DNA of 55,057 bases from Ruminococcus sp. (GTDB lineage Bacteria; Bacillota; Clostridia; Oscillospirales; Ruminococcaceae). Numbering within the stretch: position 1 is the first letter of the stretch; each line of letters begins with the position of its first letter. The notes beneath the pieces are model-generated. The model did not search any database. It saw only the letters and a list, made by a program, of their open reading frames with translations, and had not been told where the DNA came from. Shown here one piece after another: positions 7,782-17,913 of this stretch. The translations under genes and the position numbers were made by a program. Where the stretch lies: the NCBI GenBank assembly GCA_017960805.1, contig JAGCYM010000075.1:1-55057 (forward strand), written 5' to 3'.

Positions 7782-9458
7782 ATGAACGAATTAATTATTG
7801 TTAAGCCAGAAAAATGTACAGGCTGCAACACTTGTGTAAGAAATTGTCCTGCACCAGAAGCTAATATTGTTAAACAATTGGATAACGGCAAATTCATTGT
7901 ATCAGTAAACCCTGATAAATGCATTGCCTGTGGTGAGTGCGTACGTTCATGCGTTAATGGTGCAAGAGATTATATTGATGATACTGAAGAATGCATGTCA
8001 TTCCTTATAAAGGAAAAGCTTATTCTCCTGGTATCCCCTGCTATAAAAGCTGCTCTTCCTAACAACTGGAAAGGTGTTCTTGACTGGTTCAAAGGTCAAG
8101 GATGCACTATCTATGATGCTTCTCTCGGCGCCGATATATGTACATGGGCTCACCTTAGAGCTATAGAACAGGGAACGATTGGAAATGTCGTTACTCAGCC
8201 ATGTTCTGCAATAGTAAAGTATATTGAGACATACCAGCCTCAGATGCTTCAGAATCTTTCCCCTATCCACAGTCCCGAATCATGTTCAGCTATATACATA
8301 AAAAAATATCTGAGGCGTACTAACCATATCGCATATCTATCTACATGTATTTCTAAAAAAATAGAGTTTGTTGATACTGAACTGATAGATTACAATCTAA
8401 CTGTAGGTAAACTAATGACTTATTTTGAAAGGAACGGCATTACTTTCCCTACTGATACTACTGACTCATATGAGTATAAGTTTGATGATACCCAGGGACA
8501 GTGCGGAAGCATCTATTCTCGTCCCGGTGGATTAAGAGACAATTTATGGCTTCATAATTCCGACATAAATATCACTACTTCAGAAGGTGTACATAAGGTT
8601 TACAATGAAATCAACATGTATGCTAAGATGCCGGAGGCAAAACATCCGCAGGTATTTGATGTTCTGTCATGTGAATTCGGATGCAATATCGGACCTGCAG
8701 CTAATACAAACCAGACGTTTTTCGATGTAATGGATGTTATGCGAAAAGTTGAAAACGACGCCAAAACTCGCCGTAAATCAGGATTTATGGGCCGAGGTGA
8801 TGATAAGCTTTTCAAACGTTTCGATGATGAACTCCGTGCATCTGATTTCGTCCGCAACTACAAGCCATCAGTTCCGACCCCTATTCCTTCCGAACAGCAG
8901 CTTGAATCAATCTATAAGAAGATGGGCAAGCAATCAAAGGATGAAAAGGAATTCAACTGTCATGCATGCGGATTCAATACATGCCGAGAAATGGCTATCG
9001 CCATATCCCGTGGGCTCAATACACCTGAAAACTGTATTGTACATGCAAAATCTGTTTTGGATTCTAAGCACTCAACACTTACACTTGAGCATGAAAAACT
9101 TGAAGAGATAGCCTCAGAATGTCTTGATCTTTCCGGTAAGCTCAAGGAAGATATTGTAAATATCACCAGCAGCATGAATTCAATCGATGAATCAACTTCT
9201 GCCACAAAGGAACGCGCTACTGTCGTCAAGGATCTGCTGCAGAACATCGTAACATTCTGCTCCGAGAACCCGACTATGGACGCTGACAGTGTTGAGCAGC
9301 TCATAGGTATACTCAATACGACTATTGACGCCTTCAGTTCACTCGATGACAATGTAAACATCACAAATGAGAATTCAGCAGCCATAAATCAGTCTATTTC
9401 CAAGATTATTTCATTGGTTGAAAACATTAATGAGGTACTCGTAAAATCCGCAAAATAA
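7782..9458 (+). CDS. Sensory-type [FeFe]-hydrogenase-like protein with 4Fe-4S and chemoreceptor-like tail
   Basis: 558 residues; AAGGAG before the ATG. Order: two 4Fe-4S ferredoxin motifs (C12-x2-C15-x2-C18-x3-C22 and C47-x2-C50-x2-C53-x3-C57); H-cluster domain with the four cluster Cys kept (C141 in TQPCSAIVKYIE, C189 in STCISKKIE, C297 and C301 in LSCEFGCNIG); a further Cys motif C393-x2-C396-x4-C401 near CHACGFNTC, of the 4Fe-4S type found in regulatory hydrogenases; and a 130-residue helical tail (about 430-558) like the signalling part of chemoreceptors. In catalytic enzymes L1 is TSCCP; here the proton-relay Cys is Pro140. This favours a redox or H2 sensor over a bulk enzyme. It lacks PAS and kinase domains, so its output must be another protein. 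It is cotranscribed with the DivIVA-like gene (44-nt gap). Confidence 0.8.
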   Translation: MNELIIVKPEKCTGCNTCVRNCPAPEANIVKQLDNGKFIVSVNPDKCIACGECVRSCVNGARDYIDDTEECMSFLIKEKLILLVSPAIKAALPNNWKGVLDWFKGQGCTIYDASLGADICTWAHLRAIEQGTIGNVVTQPCSAIVKYIETYQPQMLQNLSPIHSPESCSAIYIKKYLRRTNHIAYLSTCISKKIEFVDTELIDYNLTVGKLMTYFERNGITFPTDTTDSYEYKFDDTQGQCGSIYSRPGGLRDNLWLHNSDINITTSEGVHKVYNEINMYAKMPEAKHPQVFDVLSCEFGCNIGPAANTNQTFFDVMDVMRKVENDAKTRRKSGFMGRGDDKLFKRFDDELRASDFVRNYKPSVPTPIPSEQQLESIYKKMGKQSKDEKEFNCHACGFNTCREMAIAISRGLNTPENCIVHAKSVLDSKHSTLTLEHEKLEEIASECLDLSGKLKEDIVNITSSMNSIDESTSATKERATVVKDLLQNIVTFCSENPTMDADSVEQLIGILNTTIDAFSSLDDNVNITNENSAAINQSISKIISLVENINEVLVKSAK

Positions 9459-9529
9459 GGAAAATGTTTAGTTTGGTATAAATATAGTACCAATTTACAC
9501 TTTATCTATATTCTCAATACATTATAGGG

Positions 9530-9590
9530 AACGCCGAACTCGGGTTTTTGTGCGATATGTTCAAAAGCCTGCTCTATGTTCGGCGTTTTC
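9530..9590 (+). terminator. Long-loop inverted repeat, possible terminator
   Basis: AACGCCGAAC (9530-9539) pairs perfectly with GTTCGGCGTT (9578-9587) across a 38-nt loop, followed by TTTC. The loop is long for an intrinsic terminator; its position between the hydrogenase-like gene and the next promoter supports it. Confidence 0.45.
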
Positions 9591-9594
9591 GTCC

Positions 9595-9623
9595 TTGACA
9601 TTAATTCTAATAAGTGATATAAT
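9595..9623 (+). promoter_or_regulatory. Near-consensus sigma-A promoter of the kinase/VWA/PP2C operon
   Basis: TTGACA (9595-9600), 17 bp, TATAAT (9618-9623): both boxes perfect. It starts the transcript for the zinc-ribbon/LRR, kinase, VWA, PP2C and deaminase-like genes. Confidence 0.9.
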
Positions 9624-9735
9624 TAAAACATAATTAGCGTACGTATCTTCAATAAATAATACAATTTCGCTTGAAGCTGCAGCACCGTTTTTTATGCTGC
9701 CTTCTTCGCTGAGCGCTAATGACAGGAGGGACACT

Positions 9736-10770
9736 ATGCAGTGCGAAAAATGCGGTAATGAACTCAACCCAAAACATGTCGCCTGCCCGGCATGCGGAGC
9801 TCCTGTTCCGCAAACAATCGAAGGGTTTGAAAACACTATCGACTTTCAGCGCGAACTTAGAGCTATAGTCATAGACAATGGTCCGCGAGCAGTAATGAGC
9901 AAAAACAAGTTTATCGGTCTGCTTTATGACCACATTCCCGACCATGACAAAGAACGTCGGCTGTTGCAGAATATGTACTTAATGGGCGTATTCAAGATGC
10001 TTCTTGCCGATGATAACAAAGAAATTGCTATCATGAAAGCAAAGAGTTACATGCTTAACGATTTGTTCATAGCTGAAAACGCAGTTGAATTTGTACTTGC
10101 CTGCTTTACATATCTGATTGGCTGGCCGTATGAATCACCTATGAAAATTCTGCCAGATAGCAATGATCAGGAAACAGAACAGGAAAAGAAACCTGTACGC
10201 CTGAGTATAGATACAAAGGTATTCCGCCCGATTGATGCTGTAAGATATCGTCTCAGAAGCAATATCGAAATTGCTGACGGTTATACAAAGATCGAGAGTT
10301 TCTGCTTTGACGGATTCGGTTCACTCAGAACAGTCAAACTCCCTGAATCACTTCTTGCAATCGGCGAATATGCATTTTCATCATGCAAGCGTCTGAGAGG
10401 ACTTGATCTTCCTAGTTCGCTCAAGGTTATAAAGCAGGGTGCATTCTGTCAGTGTGCAAAACTCGCAATGGTCAAGATACCATCTGGTATCCTAGAAATT
10501 GAAGACAGCACATTCTCATTCTGTACAAGCCTGGAAACAATTGATATTCCAGATACAGTAAGCAGTATCGGCGCAGAAGCATTCTCAGGATGTGAAAAGC
10601 TCAGAAAGCTTTATCTCCCTGACAGTGTAAAGTTCATTGACACAAATGCTTTTTCATACTGCCCTAACCTTACTATACATTGCTTCGAAAACTCTTATGT
10701 TCATAAATTCTGCCTGTCTAACCGTATTAACTACAAACTTGTTACAACAGCAGGAATTGAAGAGGATTAA
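9736..10770 (+). CDS. Zinc-ribbon plus LRR_5 protein, cytosolic
   Basis: 344 residues from ATG 9736 with AGGAGGG at 9724-9730; an earlier in-frame ATG at 9694 lacks such a site. N-terminal zinc ribbon with C3-x2-C6 and C17-x2-C20. A helical domain (about 30-165) rich in Met/Leu follows with no family I can name. The C-terminal half (about 185-335) has BspA-type LRR_5 repeats: TIDIPDTVSSIGAEAFSGCE, KLYLPDSVKFIDTNAFSYC. There is no signal peptide, unlike the secreted LRR_5 proteins elsewhere in this window, so it should act in the cytosol. It is the first gene of the kinase/VWA/PP2C operon and may be an adaptor for those proteins (inference). Confidence 0.8.
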   Translation: MQCEKCGNELNPKHVACPACGAPVPQTIEGFENTIDFQRELRAIVIDNGPRAVMSKNKFIGLLYDHIPDHDKERRLLQNMYLMGVFKMLLADDNKEIAIMKAKSYMLNDLFIAENAVEFVLACFTYLIGWPYESPMKILPDSNDQETEQEKKPVRLSIDTKVFRPIDAVRYRLRSNIEIADGYTKIESFCFDGFGSLRTVKLPESLLAIGEYAFSSCKRLRGLDLPSSLKVIKQGAFCQCAKLAMVKIPSGILEIEDSTFSFCTSLETIDIPDTVSSIGAEAFSGCEKLRKLYLPDSVKFIDTNAFSYCPNLTIHCFENSYVHKFCLSNRINYKLVTTAGIEED

Positions 10771-10812
10771 TTCTATGAAAGCACATACCACACACGGAAA
10801 GGATGAAATGAT

Positions 10813-12156
10813 ATGACAGAACTTGAAATTGGCCAGGAAGTCGAACTTGAATTCGGCGGAAAAGCCCAGGTTTTAAGTGTTATTGGCGCCGGCGGACAGG
10901 GTACCGTTTACCTTGTACGTTTCAACGGCCAGAAATGGGCGCTGAAATGGTACGATATAGACAAGATGAAAAAACCTAAGGAATTCCTCAAAAATCTCCG
11001 CAGCAATATCGCTGATGGTCCCCCGGACAATAAATTCCTTTGGCCGAAATACCTCACAAAAGAAGCTGAGGACGGTACATTCGGATATATCATGGATCTT
11101 AAACCTGATGGATTTGATTCATTTGTTGACATCCTCAATACATACAAGCTCGAAGTTGATCCGCTTACTGGACGCGCTGTAAAGAAAGATGTCAAGTTCA
11201 GCAGTCTCACAGCTATGATCACAGCTGTTATCAACATCGTAAACTCATTCCGCCTCCTTCACAGAGCCGGAAAGAGCTATCAGGACCTTAACGACGGAGG
11301 CTTCTTCATTAATGTAAATACAGGAGCTGTTCTCGTCTGCGACTGTGATAACATCGCTCCTGACGGAAGCAACTTCGGTATCGGAGGTAAGCCTGGATAT
11401 ATGGCACCTGAAGTTGTTAGAGGAATAGCTCAGCCAAATGTTCAGACTGATAAGTACTCACTTGCTGTAGTACTGTTCAAGCTCCTGTTCCGTGGTGATC
11501 CTATGGAAGGCGAAAAAGTTGTCAGAGATGTCTGCCTCACTGAGTCATCGGAACTCAAACATTATGGCCAGAACGCCATATTCGTATATGATCCAAACGA
11601 CGCTTCAAATCGTCCCGTAAGAGGCATACATGACAATGTAATAAAGTTCTGGAGAATCTATCCGGATTATATAAAGGATGCATTTATCCGTTCATTTACA
11701 ACGGGAATAAGTGATCCGACTAAACGTATCATAGAGAACGAATGGCAGAAGCTCTTCATCAGACTGCGTTCAGAAATAATCATGTGCGGCTGTGGAAGAA
11801 CAAATTTTGCTTCCATGTTCGTTCAGCCGAATGAGAAAACATTTAAATGTCCAAAATGCGGCATGGAATTCGCAACACTCGGATTCAGCAACAGAGATTA
11901 TCGTATGCCGCTTTATCTGGGCTGCAAGTTCTACGAATGCGAAATGAGTCTTGAATCAGAAGAATTCATGAAAGTTGCGGGAGAACTCGTTGAAAACAAG
12001 CTCAAGCCTGGTGTTCTTGGTATCAAGAACTGTTCAGACAGAATATGGCGCGCAAAAATGCCGGATGGTAATTTTTACGATATAGCTCCGGGAAAAGGTT
12101 TCCCGGTATGGCAGGGTCTGGAGATCGACTTTGGCCAGATCAAAGCACAAATCTAA
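10813..12156 (+). CDS. Atypical protein kinase with C-terminal zinc ribbon (TerY-P triad kinase)
   Basis: 447 residues; GGAAAGGAT precedes ATG 10813. Ser/Thr-kinase fold: glycine loop G25-A-G-G-Q-G-T-V, catalytic Lys45 in WALKWY, catalytic-loop YQDLND (Asp158), metal-binding D177-C-D instead of DFG, then GYMAPEVVRG and TDKYSLAVVLFKLL. The usual HRD is YQD, and the Asn after it is Gly, so phosphotransfer may be altered. Near 318-345 a zinc ribbon (MCGCGRTNFASM ... KCPKCG) and a C-terminal beta-rich segment follow. Kinases with these departures occur with VWA (TerY-like) and PP2C partners, as here: the VWA gene is 34 nt downstream and PP2C after that. Soluble, cytosolic. Substrate unknown; the VWA protein and the deaminase-like protein are candidates. 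Confidence 0.85.
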   Translation: MTELEIGQEVELEFGGKAQVLSVIGAGGQGTVYLVRFNGQKWALKWYDIDKMKKPKEFLKNLRSNIADGPPDNKFLWPKYLTKEAEDGTFGYIMDLKPDGFDSFVDILNTYKLEVDPLTGRAVKKDVKFSSLTAMITAVINIVNSFRLLHRAGKSYQDLNDGGFFINVNTGAVLVCDCDNIAPDGSNFGIGGKPGYMAPEVVRGIAQPNVQTDKYSLAVVLFKLLFRGDPMEGEKVVRDVCLTESSELKHYGQNAIFVYDPNDASNRPVRGIHDNVIKFWRIYPDYIKDAFIRSFTTGISDPTKRIIENEWQKLFIRLRSEIIMCGCGRTNFASMFVQPNEKTFKCPKCGMEFATLGFSNRDYRMPLYLGCKFYECEMSLESEEFMKVAGELVENKLKPGVLGIKNCSDRIWRAKMPDGNFYDIAPGKGFPVWQGLEIDFGQIKAQI

Positions 12157-12190
12157 AATCTAATTTCAGATTACTGAAAGGATGTAGTTT

Positions 12191-13042
12191 ATGAATATTG
12201 AAAACCTTAATAATCCTGGAGCTAATGCAGCAATGAATAATGCTGCTTCTGCAGGCAGTGTTAATACCGCTCCGGCAGATGATCTTCTCGATTTCGACGA
12301 TGATCCCCTAAGCGCAACAGGCGTTTCAAGAAAAAGTCTCGTAATTTTCTTCCTTATCGATACTTCAGGAAGTATGAAGGGAAAGAAAATGGGTGAGCTC
12401 AATACTGTTATGGAAGAGCTTATCCCTGAAATACGCAAAGTCGGTGAAGCTGATACAGAAGTTAAAGTAGCTGTTCTCACTTTCTCAACCGATGTTAAAT
12501 GGATGTATTCAACACCTATTCCGATAGAGGAATTTGAGTGGGCTAGACTCCGTGCAAGTGGTGTTACAAGTCTTGGTGCTGCTCTTAAGGAGCTTAATGC
12601 AAGAATGTCACGTAACGGATTCCTCAACTCCCCTTCTCTTTCATTTGCACCTGTTATCTTCCTCATGACTGATGGTTATCCTTCAGATGACTATAAGGCT
12701 GGTCTAAAGGAACTCCAGGCTAACAGCTGGTACAAATTCGGCCTTAAAGCCGCTCTTGGTATCGGAAGCGAAGCAAATGACAATGTTCTTACAGAATTTA
12801 CAGGTTCCGCTGACACTGTAGTTCACGCTTATTCAGGTGGTCAGCTTGCCCAGATGATCAAGATCATAGCTGTTACTTCCTCTCAGATTGGAAGTAAGAG
12901 TATGACTCTTTCTGATGACACAAGCCACGAGCTTGGTGAAGAGGATGTATTCGCAGCTAAGCAGAAGCTCCTCGGTCAGCAGATTCAGGAACTCGTTGGA
13001 AATGCTGAAACAGACGACGTTCCTTTCGATACTGGCTGGTAA
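12191..13042 (+). CDS. VWA domain protein, TerY-like
   Basis: 283 residues; GAAAGGATG before the ATG. A low-complexity N-terminus of about 45 residues rich in Asn/Ala/Asp precedes a single von Willebrand A domain (about 48-225). The metal-ion-dependent adhesion site is complete: D57-T-S-G-S61, Thr in SGVTSLGAALKEL, and Asp in LMTDGYPSD. There is no signal peptide or TM helix, so the protein should act in the cytosol, as TerY-like proteins do. It sits between the kinase and PP2C genes, the arrangement of the TerY-P triad. In that family the VWA protein is thought to be a phosphorylated, metal-bridged scaffold. No ter tellurite genes (terC, terD) are present in this window. Confidence 0.9.
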   Translation: MNIENLNNPGANAAMNNAASAGSVNTAPADDLLDFDDDPLSATGVSRKSLVIFFLIDTSGSMKGKKMGELNTVMEELIPEIRKVGEADTEVKVAVLTFSTDVKWMYSTPIPIEEFEWARLRASGVTSLGAALKELNARMSRNGFLNSPSLSFAPVIFLMTDGYPSDDYKAGLKELQANSWYKFGLKAALGIGSEANDNVLTEFTGSADTVVHAYSGGQLAQMIKIIAVTSSQIGSKSMTLSDDTSHELGEEDVFAAKQKLLGQQIQELVGNAETDDVPFDTGW

Positions 13043-13090
13043 ACAAACCTTATTACCCGATTATTATTACTGGAAGGGGTCCGGAATTAA

Positions 13091-14005
13091 ATGTTCAATG
13101 GTTTCAGTCACTCAGTCATGGGTGCTAGTCATGAAAAAACAGGTCTGGTTTGCCAGGACAGCTCTGCCTATAAGGTATGTGACGATTATGCTGTCTGTGT
13201 TGTTGCTGACGGTCATGGAAGCAAGAAACACTTCCGAAGCAATCTTGGCTCTAAATTTGCTGTTGAAGCAACTATTTCAACAATAGACAGATTCTATACT
13301 GATAAAGAGAGCTTCGAAGAATGTCTTCCAAAGAATCATAAAATGATCATTAAGAATATTCAGAAGCAGATAATATCTGACTGGAATGCTCTTGTTGAAA
13401 AGCATATCAAGAATAATCCTGTCACAGAAGAGGAAAAAAGCAAATTCACTGAAGAAGAATTTGAAGCTATCCCGCCTGAATCATACTATGGCACAACTTT
13501 AATAGTTGGAGTTGCAGGAAAAAATTTCACTTTTGGCGTTCAGATCGGTGACGGAACTCTTGTCGCTATTTTCGATGACGGAAAAGCAGTAATGCCTATG
13601 GAATACAACGAAGCAGCCCCTGCAAATGTTACAGCATCGATGTGCAATTCAAATGCTGCAGGTATGTTTAGTGCATTCTACCGTGATAAACACAAGCTTA
13701 TTGCTATGTTCACATCAACTGACGGACTCTATACCTCTTTTGGAAGTGAATTTGACTTCCTCGATTATCATACTATAATTACAAGTCACCTTTATGATAT
13801 TGAGAATTTCAAGAAAATAGTCGTCAACAACTTGACGAAACGAGCTCATTTTGGCACAGAGGATGATATCTCCCTCTCATGTATATACAACGAAGAGTTG
13901 CTAAATGAAAAACGCGAATTAATTGAATCTGAGGTTGCAGCCAACAAACAGCGTGCAGCTGACAGAAAGGCCAAAAGGCTTGAAAAACACGTTGAAACTG
14001 AATAA
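13091..14005 (+). CDS. PP2C-family Ser/Thr protein phosphatase
   Basis: 304 residues; GGAAGGGG lies before the ATG. The fold spans about residues 1-270 and retains metal-binding acids: VVADGHGS (Asp40), FGVQIGDGTLVAIF, TSTDGLYTSFG, and GTEDDISLSC near the end. The N-terminus SVMGASHEKTGLVCQDSSAY matches the PP2C type found next to TerY-like VWA proteins. A basic tail (about 275-304, KQRAADRKAKRLEKHVE) follows. It should dephosphorylate targets of the kinase encoded 0.9 kb upstream in the same operon. No TM segment. The family call is firm; the substrate is inferred. Confidence 0.92.
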   Translation: MFNGFSHSVMGASHEKTGLVCQDSSAYKVCDDYAVCVVADGHGSKKHFRSNLGSKFAVEATISTIDRFYTDKESFEECLPKNHKMIIKNIQKQIISDWNALVEKHIKNNPVTEEEKSKFTEEEFEAIPPESYYGTTLIVGVAGKNFTFGVQIGDGTLVAIFDDGKAVMPMEYNEAAPANVTASMCNSNAAGMFSAFYRDKHKLIAMFTSTDGLYTSFGSEFDFLDYHTIITSHLYDIENFKKIVVNNLTKRAHFGTEDDISLSCIYNEELLNEKRELIESEVAANKQRAADRKAKRLEKHVETE

Positions 14006-14028
14006 TTATAGGGATTTATTCATTATGA

Positions 14029-15345
<1,317 letters not shown>

Positions 15346-15371
15346 TATTATCTTGATCTATTCTCTCCCCC

Positions 15372-15392
15372 TCCTTAAGTAAGTCTTAAGGA
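15372..15392 (+). other. Inverted repeat after the deaminase-like gene
   Basis: TCCTTAAG (15372-15379) pairs with CTTAAGGA (15385-15392). No T-run follows, so termination is uncertain. Confidence 0.35.
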
Positions 15393-15476
15393 ATGAGAAT
15401 GAATCAACTTTATTCTAAAAATAATCAAAGCCTTGTTTACAAAAAAATGAATCATGTTTAATTTCTTCGTTATATC

Positions 15477-15505
15477 TTGCAAAGTCTCTAATCTTATGAT
15501 ACAAT
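15477..15505 (+). promoter_or_regulatory. Sigma-A type promoter
   Basis: TTGCAA (15477-15482), 17 bp, TACAAT (15500-15505), about 100 bp before the next ATG. Confidence 0.75.
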
Positions 15506-15602
15506 AAAGAAAGTGTTCAAAGAAGATTGATTACATCTGATGACTTAATACGCAAGGCATTCATTAGTTTAGTATTATCTTAAAGTCAAGGAAGGTATAT
15601 TT

Positions 15603-16139
15603 ATGACTCATTTACTTAATATAGATGAAGCGGTAGACCGAAAGTTTCTTATCACCAAAAATGTGAAGGGCCAGGCTGCGGCAGGAACTATCATTCACGT
15701 TTTGGATGCTGAAAAGAGTTCCGGTGGAAGTGTAAACGTACTCTACCGTGTTGCACGTTTCAATGAAAAATTCCACGATTATCAAGACTATAACGCAAAG
15801 TTTGACAACCTTGCTGCATTCTGCAAATGGGCTCAGCCTGATAATTTCATAGCACGTAACTATGAGATGCTCTCTCTTTCTGACATTCAGCATTATATAA
15901 AAATCAAGAAAAGAAACTTTACTTCATTCTGTCTGCCACTTATCCTAATTGCTGCTATTATCATATGGGCTTTATTATACTTCACACTCGGCGCTGGTAT
16001 AGCAATGATAGTAATCGGAGTCTTTCTTACACTTGGTATTACAGTTGCTGTACTCCTGCTCCTAAAGAAGCAGAAGAAAAAGGAAAAAGTCCGACTGTAT
16101 CATAAGATCAGTTCAAACTGGGGAGTCGTTCTAAAATAA
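15603..16139 (+). CDS. Small membrane protein with cytosolic N-terminal domain
   Basis: 178 residues; AAGGAAGG before the ATG. Family not recognised. Residues 1-105 look soluble and mixed alpha/beta (MTHLLNIDEAVDRKFLITKN ... NLAAFCKWAQPDNFIARNY). Two adjacent TM helices (about 108-129 and 131-152) and a short basic tail follow. No signal peptide. It has its own promoter and terminator but lies directly after the kinase/VWA/PP2C operon on the same strand, so it could be that system's membrane partner; this is only positional. Confidence 0.75.
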   Translation: MTHLLNIDEAVDRKFLITKNVKGQAAAGTIIHVLDAEKSSGGSVNVLYRVARFNEKFHDYQDYNAKFDNLAAFCKWAQPDNFIARNYEMLSLSDIQHYIKIKKRNFTSFCLPLILIAAIIIWALLYFTLGAGIAMIVIGVFLTLGITVAVLLLLKKQKKKEKVRLYHKISSNWGVVLK

Positions 16140-16208
16140 CTCTTGTATATTTCTGTATTATTTCAATTCTTTATTCAGAGTTTTTGCATCTAATATCATA
16201 AATCCATA

Positions 16209-16250
16209 ATAGTCGTAAGATTTCATTGGGATTTCTTACGACTATTTTTT
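16209..16250 (+). terminator. Rho-independent terminator
   Basis: ATAGTCGTAAGA (16209-16220) pairs with TCTTACGACTAT (16234-16245), then a T-run to 16250. Confidence 0.92.
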
Positions 16251-16320
16251 CAGATACATACTTATCTCCCACTCAAAACAAAATGCTTCACCCCTCGAGC
16301 GCATTTTCAATAAAAATCTA

Positions 16321-16349
16321 TTGCACTTTGCACTCAATTATGTTATAAT
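16321..16349 (+). promoter_or_regulatory. Promoter of LRR-dockerin gene
   Basis: TTGCAC (16321-16326), 17 bp, TATAAT (16344-16349). It gives a leader of about 180 nt before ATG 16535; no further structure seen in it. Confidence 0.75.
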
Positions 16350-16534
16350 ATAACTATAATTGAGTTGTGTAGTATCAACTGTATATCGTATCTTCAGATG
16401 ACAATTCATACGAACTCGTTTACTAAAACAATTCGCAACGCCATCAAGGCTATAGAACACTATATGAAAATTACAGATTGATGCTTATATGACTAAGTAG
16501 GAAACATGTAAGAACTCAAGGGATGGTGATTTAA

Positions 16535-17689
16535 ATGAAAACTAAAAAAATGGTAATAAGAACTGCTGCACTTCTTGCAGCCATAACTCTAACATCTGGA
16601 GCGATTCTGCCAGTTCAGAATTGTAATTATTCAGCAAATCAGTTTTCAGCATATGCAGAAGGAAACTATACAACCGGAGAAGAAGGAATATACAAATATT
16701 TAAAGTATTCAGATCATATTGAGATCTCATTCTGTAATACATCAGCAACATCAGCCGATATTCCATCGACAATTGAAGGACTTCCGGTTACTGTAATAGG
16801 AATGTACGCCTTCCAAAATCGTCCGCTCAAATCAGTAACTATACCGGATACGGTAACTGAAATAGGACATTATGCGTTCGGCTACTGTTCCGAACTCAAA
16901 TCTGTTACGATACCTGACAGTGTTCAGAAAATAGGAATTCGAGCCTTTGAGAGCTGTCCCGCACTTGAAGAAGTTAATTTCCCTGATCATTTAGTAGAAA
17001 TACAATCAAATGCTTTTGAAAACACAGCATGGCTGAAAGCATTGCAAAAAGAAGATCCTCTTGTTATTATAAATGGTGCTCTAGTAGACGCACAGACAAC
17101 CAAAGGTAAAGTAGTGATACCTTCCAGTGTCAAGTATGTTTGCCCAAGCGCTTTCGCCAGAAATCTGGATGTTACTTCTGTTGTATTTCCTTCAAGCGTT
17201 TCAGCGATAAACGATAATGTATTCTTCTATTGTTCAAATCTTGAATCAGTAGAGGTTAAGGGTGCCACATTTATCGACAGCATGGCATTTGCTTACTGCA
17301 ACAAACTTACTGATGTCAAGCTTTCCGGAAAACTAACAAAAATAGATGAGCGTGCTTTTTCTGACATAACAGCAAGAGCAACCATAACATTCTACGGAAG
17401 CAAGGAAACATGGAATAAGGTTGAAAAGAAAGAGGATGATCCGTTCCTCAAGAATGCTACATACATATTTGATGAAAACCATATTGATGACCCTGAAGAA
17501 GATATTGAAGGCGATGTTAATATGGACGGAAAATTCAATGTATCAGATATAGTACTTTTCCAGCAATGGCTCCTTGGAAACCCTGATTCAGAATTGAAGA
17601 ACTGGAAGGCTGCTGATTTTATAAAAGATGAGCATCTTGATCATTTTGATCTTATTGCTATGAGAAAAGAACTGATTAAACGTAGTTAA
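16535..17689 (+). CDS. Secreted LRR_5 protein with C-terminal dockerin
   Basis: 384 residues; GGGATGGTGAT before the ATG. Signal peptide (about 1-40, ALLAAITLTSGAILPVQ), LRR_5 repeats (about 70-300; VTIPDTVTEIGHYAFGYCSE, VTIPDSVQKIGIRAFESCPA), then a dockerin type I module (about 325-384). Its first calcium loop reads GDVNMDGKFNVSDIVLFQQW and the second, weaker loop is KDEHLDHFDLIAMRKE, in which some calcium ligands differ from consensus. Dockerins dock proteins to cohesins of cellulosome-like scaffolds on the cell surface. There is no glycoside hydrolase or carbohydrate-binding module, so this would be a non-catalytic component. It is transcribed alone. Confidence 0.88.
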   Translation: MKTKKMVIRTAALLAAITLTSGAILPVQNCNYSANQFSAYAEGNYTTGEEGIYKYLKYSDHIEISFCNTSATSADIPSTIEGLPVTVIGMYAFQNRPLKSVTIPDTVTEIGHYAFGYCSELKSVTIPDSVQKIGIRAFESCPALEEVNFPDHLVEIQSNAFENTAWLKALQKEDPLVIINGALVDAQTTKGKVVIPSSVKYVCPSAFARNLDVTSVVFPSSVSAINDNVFFYCSNLESVEVKGATFIDSMAFAYCNKLTDVKLSGKLTKIDERAFSDITARATITFYGSKETWNKVEKKEDDPFLKNATYIFDENHIDDPEEDIEGDVNMDGKFNVSDIVLFQQWLLGNPDSELKNWKAADFIKDEHLDHFDLIAMRKELIKRS

Positions 17690-17708
17690 CCAGTCAAAGT
17701 CCATAATC

Positions 17709-17759
17709 AAAAAGGATACTTTTCAAACGGCTTATAAACCGTTTGATAGTATCCTTTTT
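17709..17759 (+). terminator. Rho-independent terminator of LRR-dockerin gene
   Basis: AAAAGGATAC with GTATCCTTTT form the outer stem, CAAACGG with CCGTTTG the inner stem; a T-run follows on the + strand. Confidence 0.88.
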
Positions 17760-17913
17760 CAACGTCTGATATACTACGATAAAAATGTATCTAGCGTCAA
17801 ATTCAACTATGAACTGTTGTAGGGGGCAAGTAAAGTGTGTAAGTTGGAGGGCATCATTTGATATACTCCTATTATTAGATAAGCTCTACATAATCAAATA
17901 ATCCCCTTAAAAC

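Noticed and set aside
12191-14005. Tellurite resistance operon
   Set aside because: Only TerY-like, kinase and PP2C parts are present; no terC, terD or terB type genes in the window.
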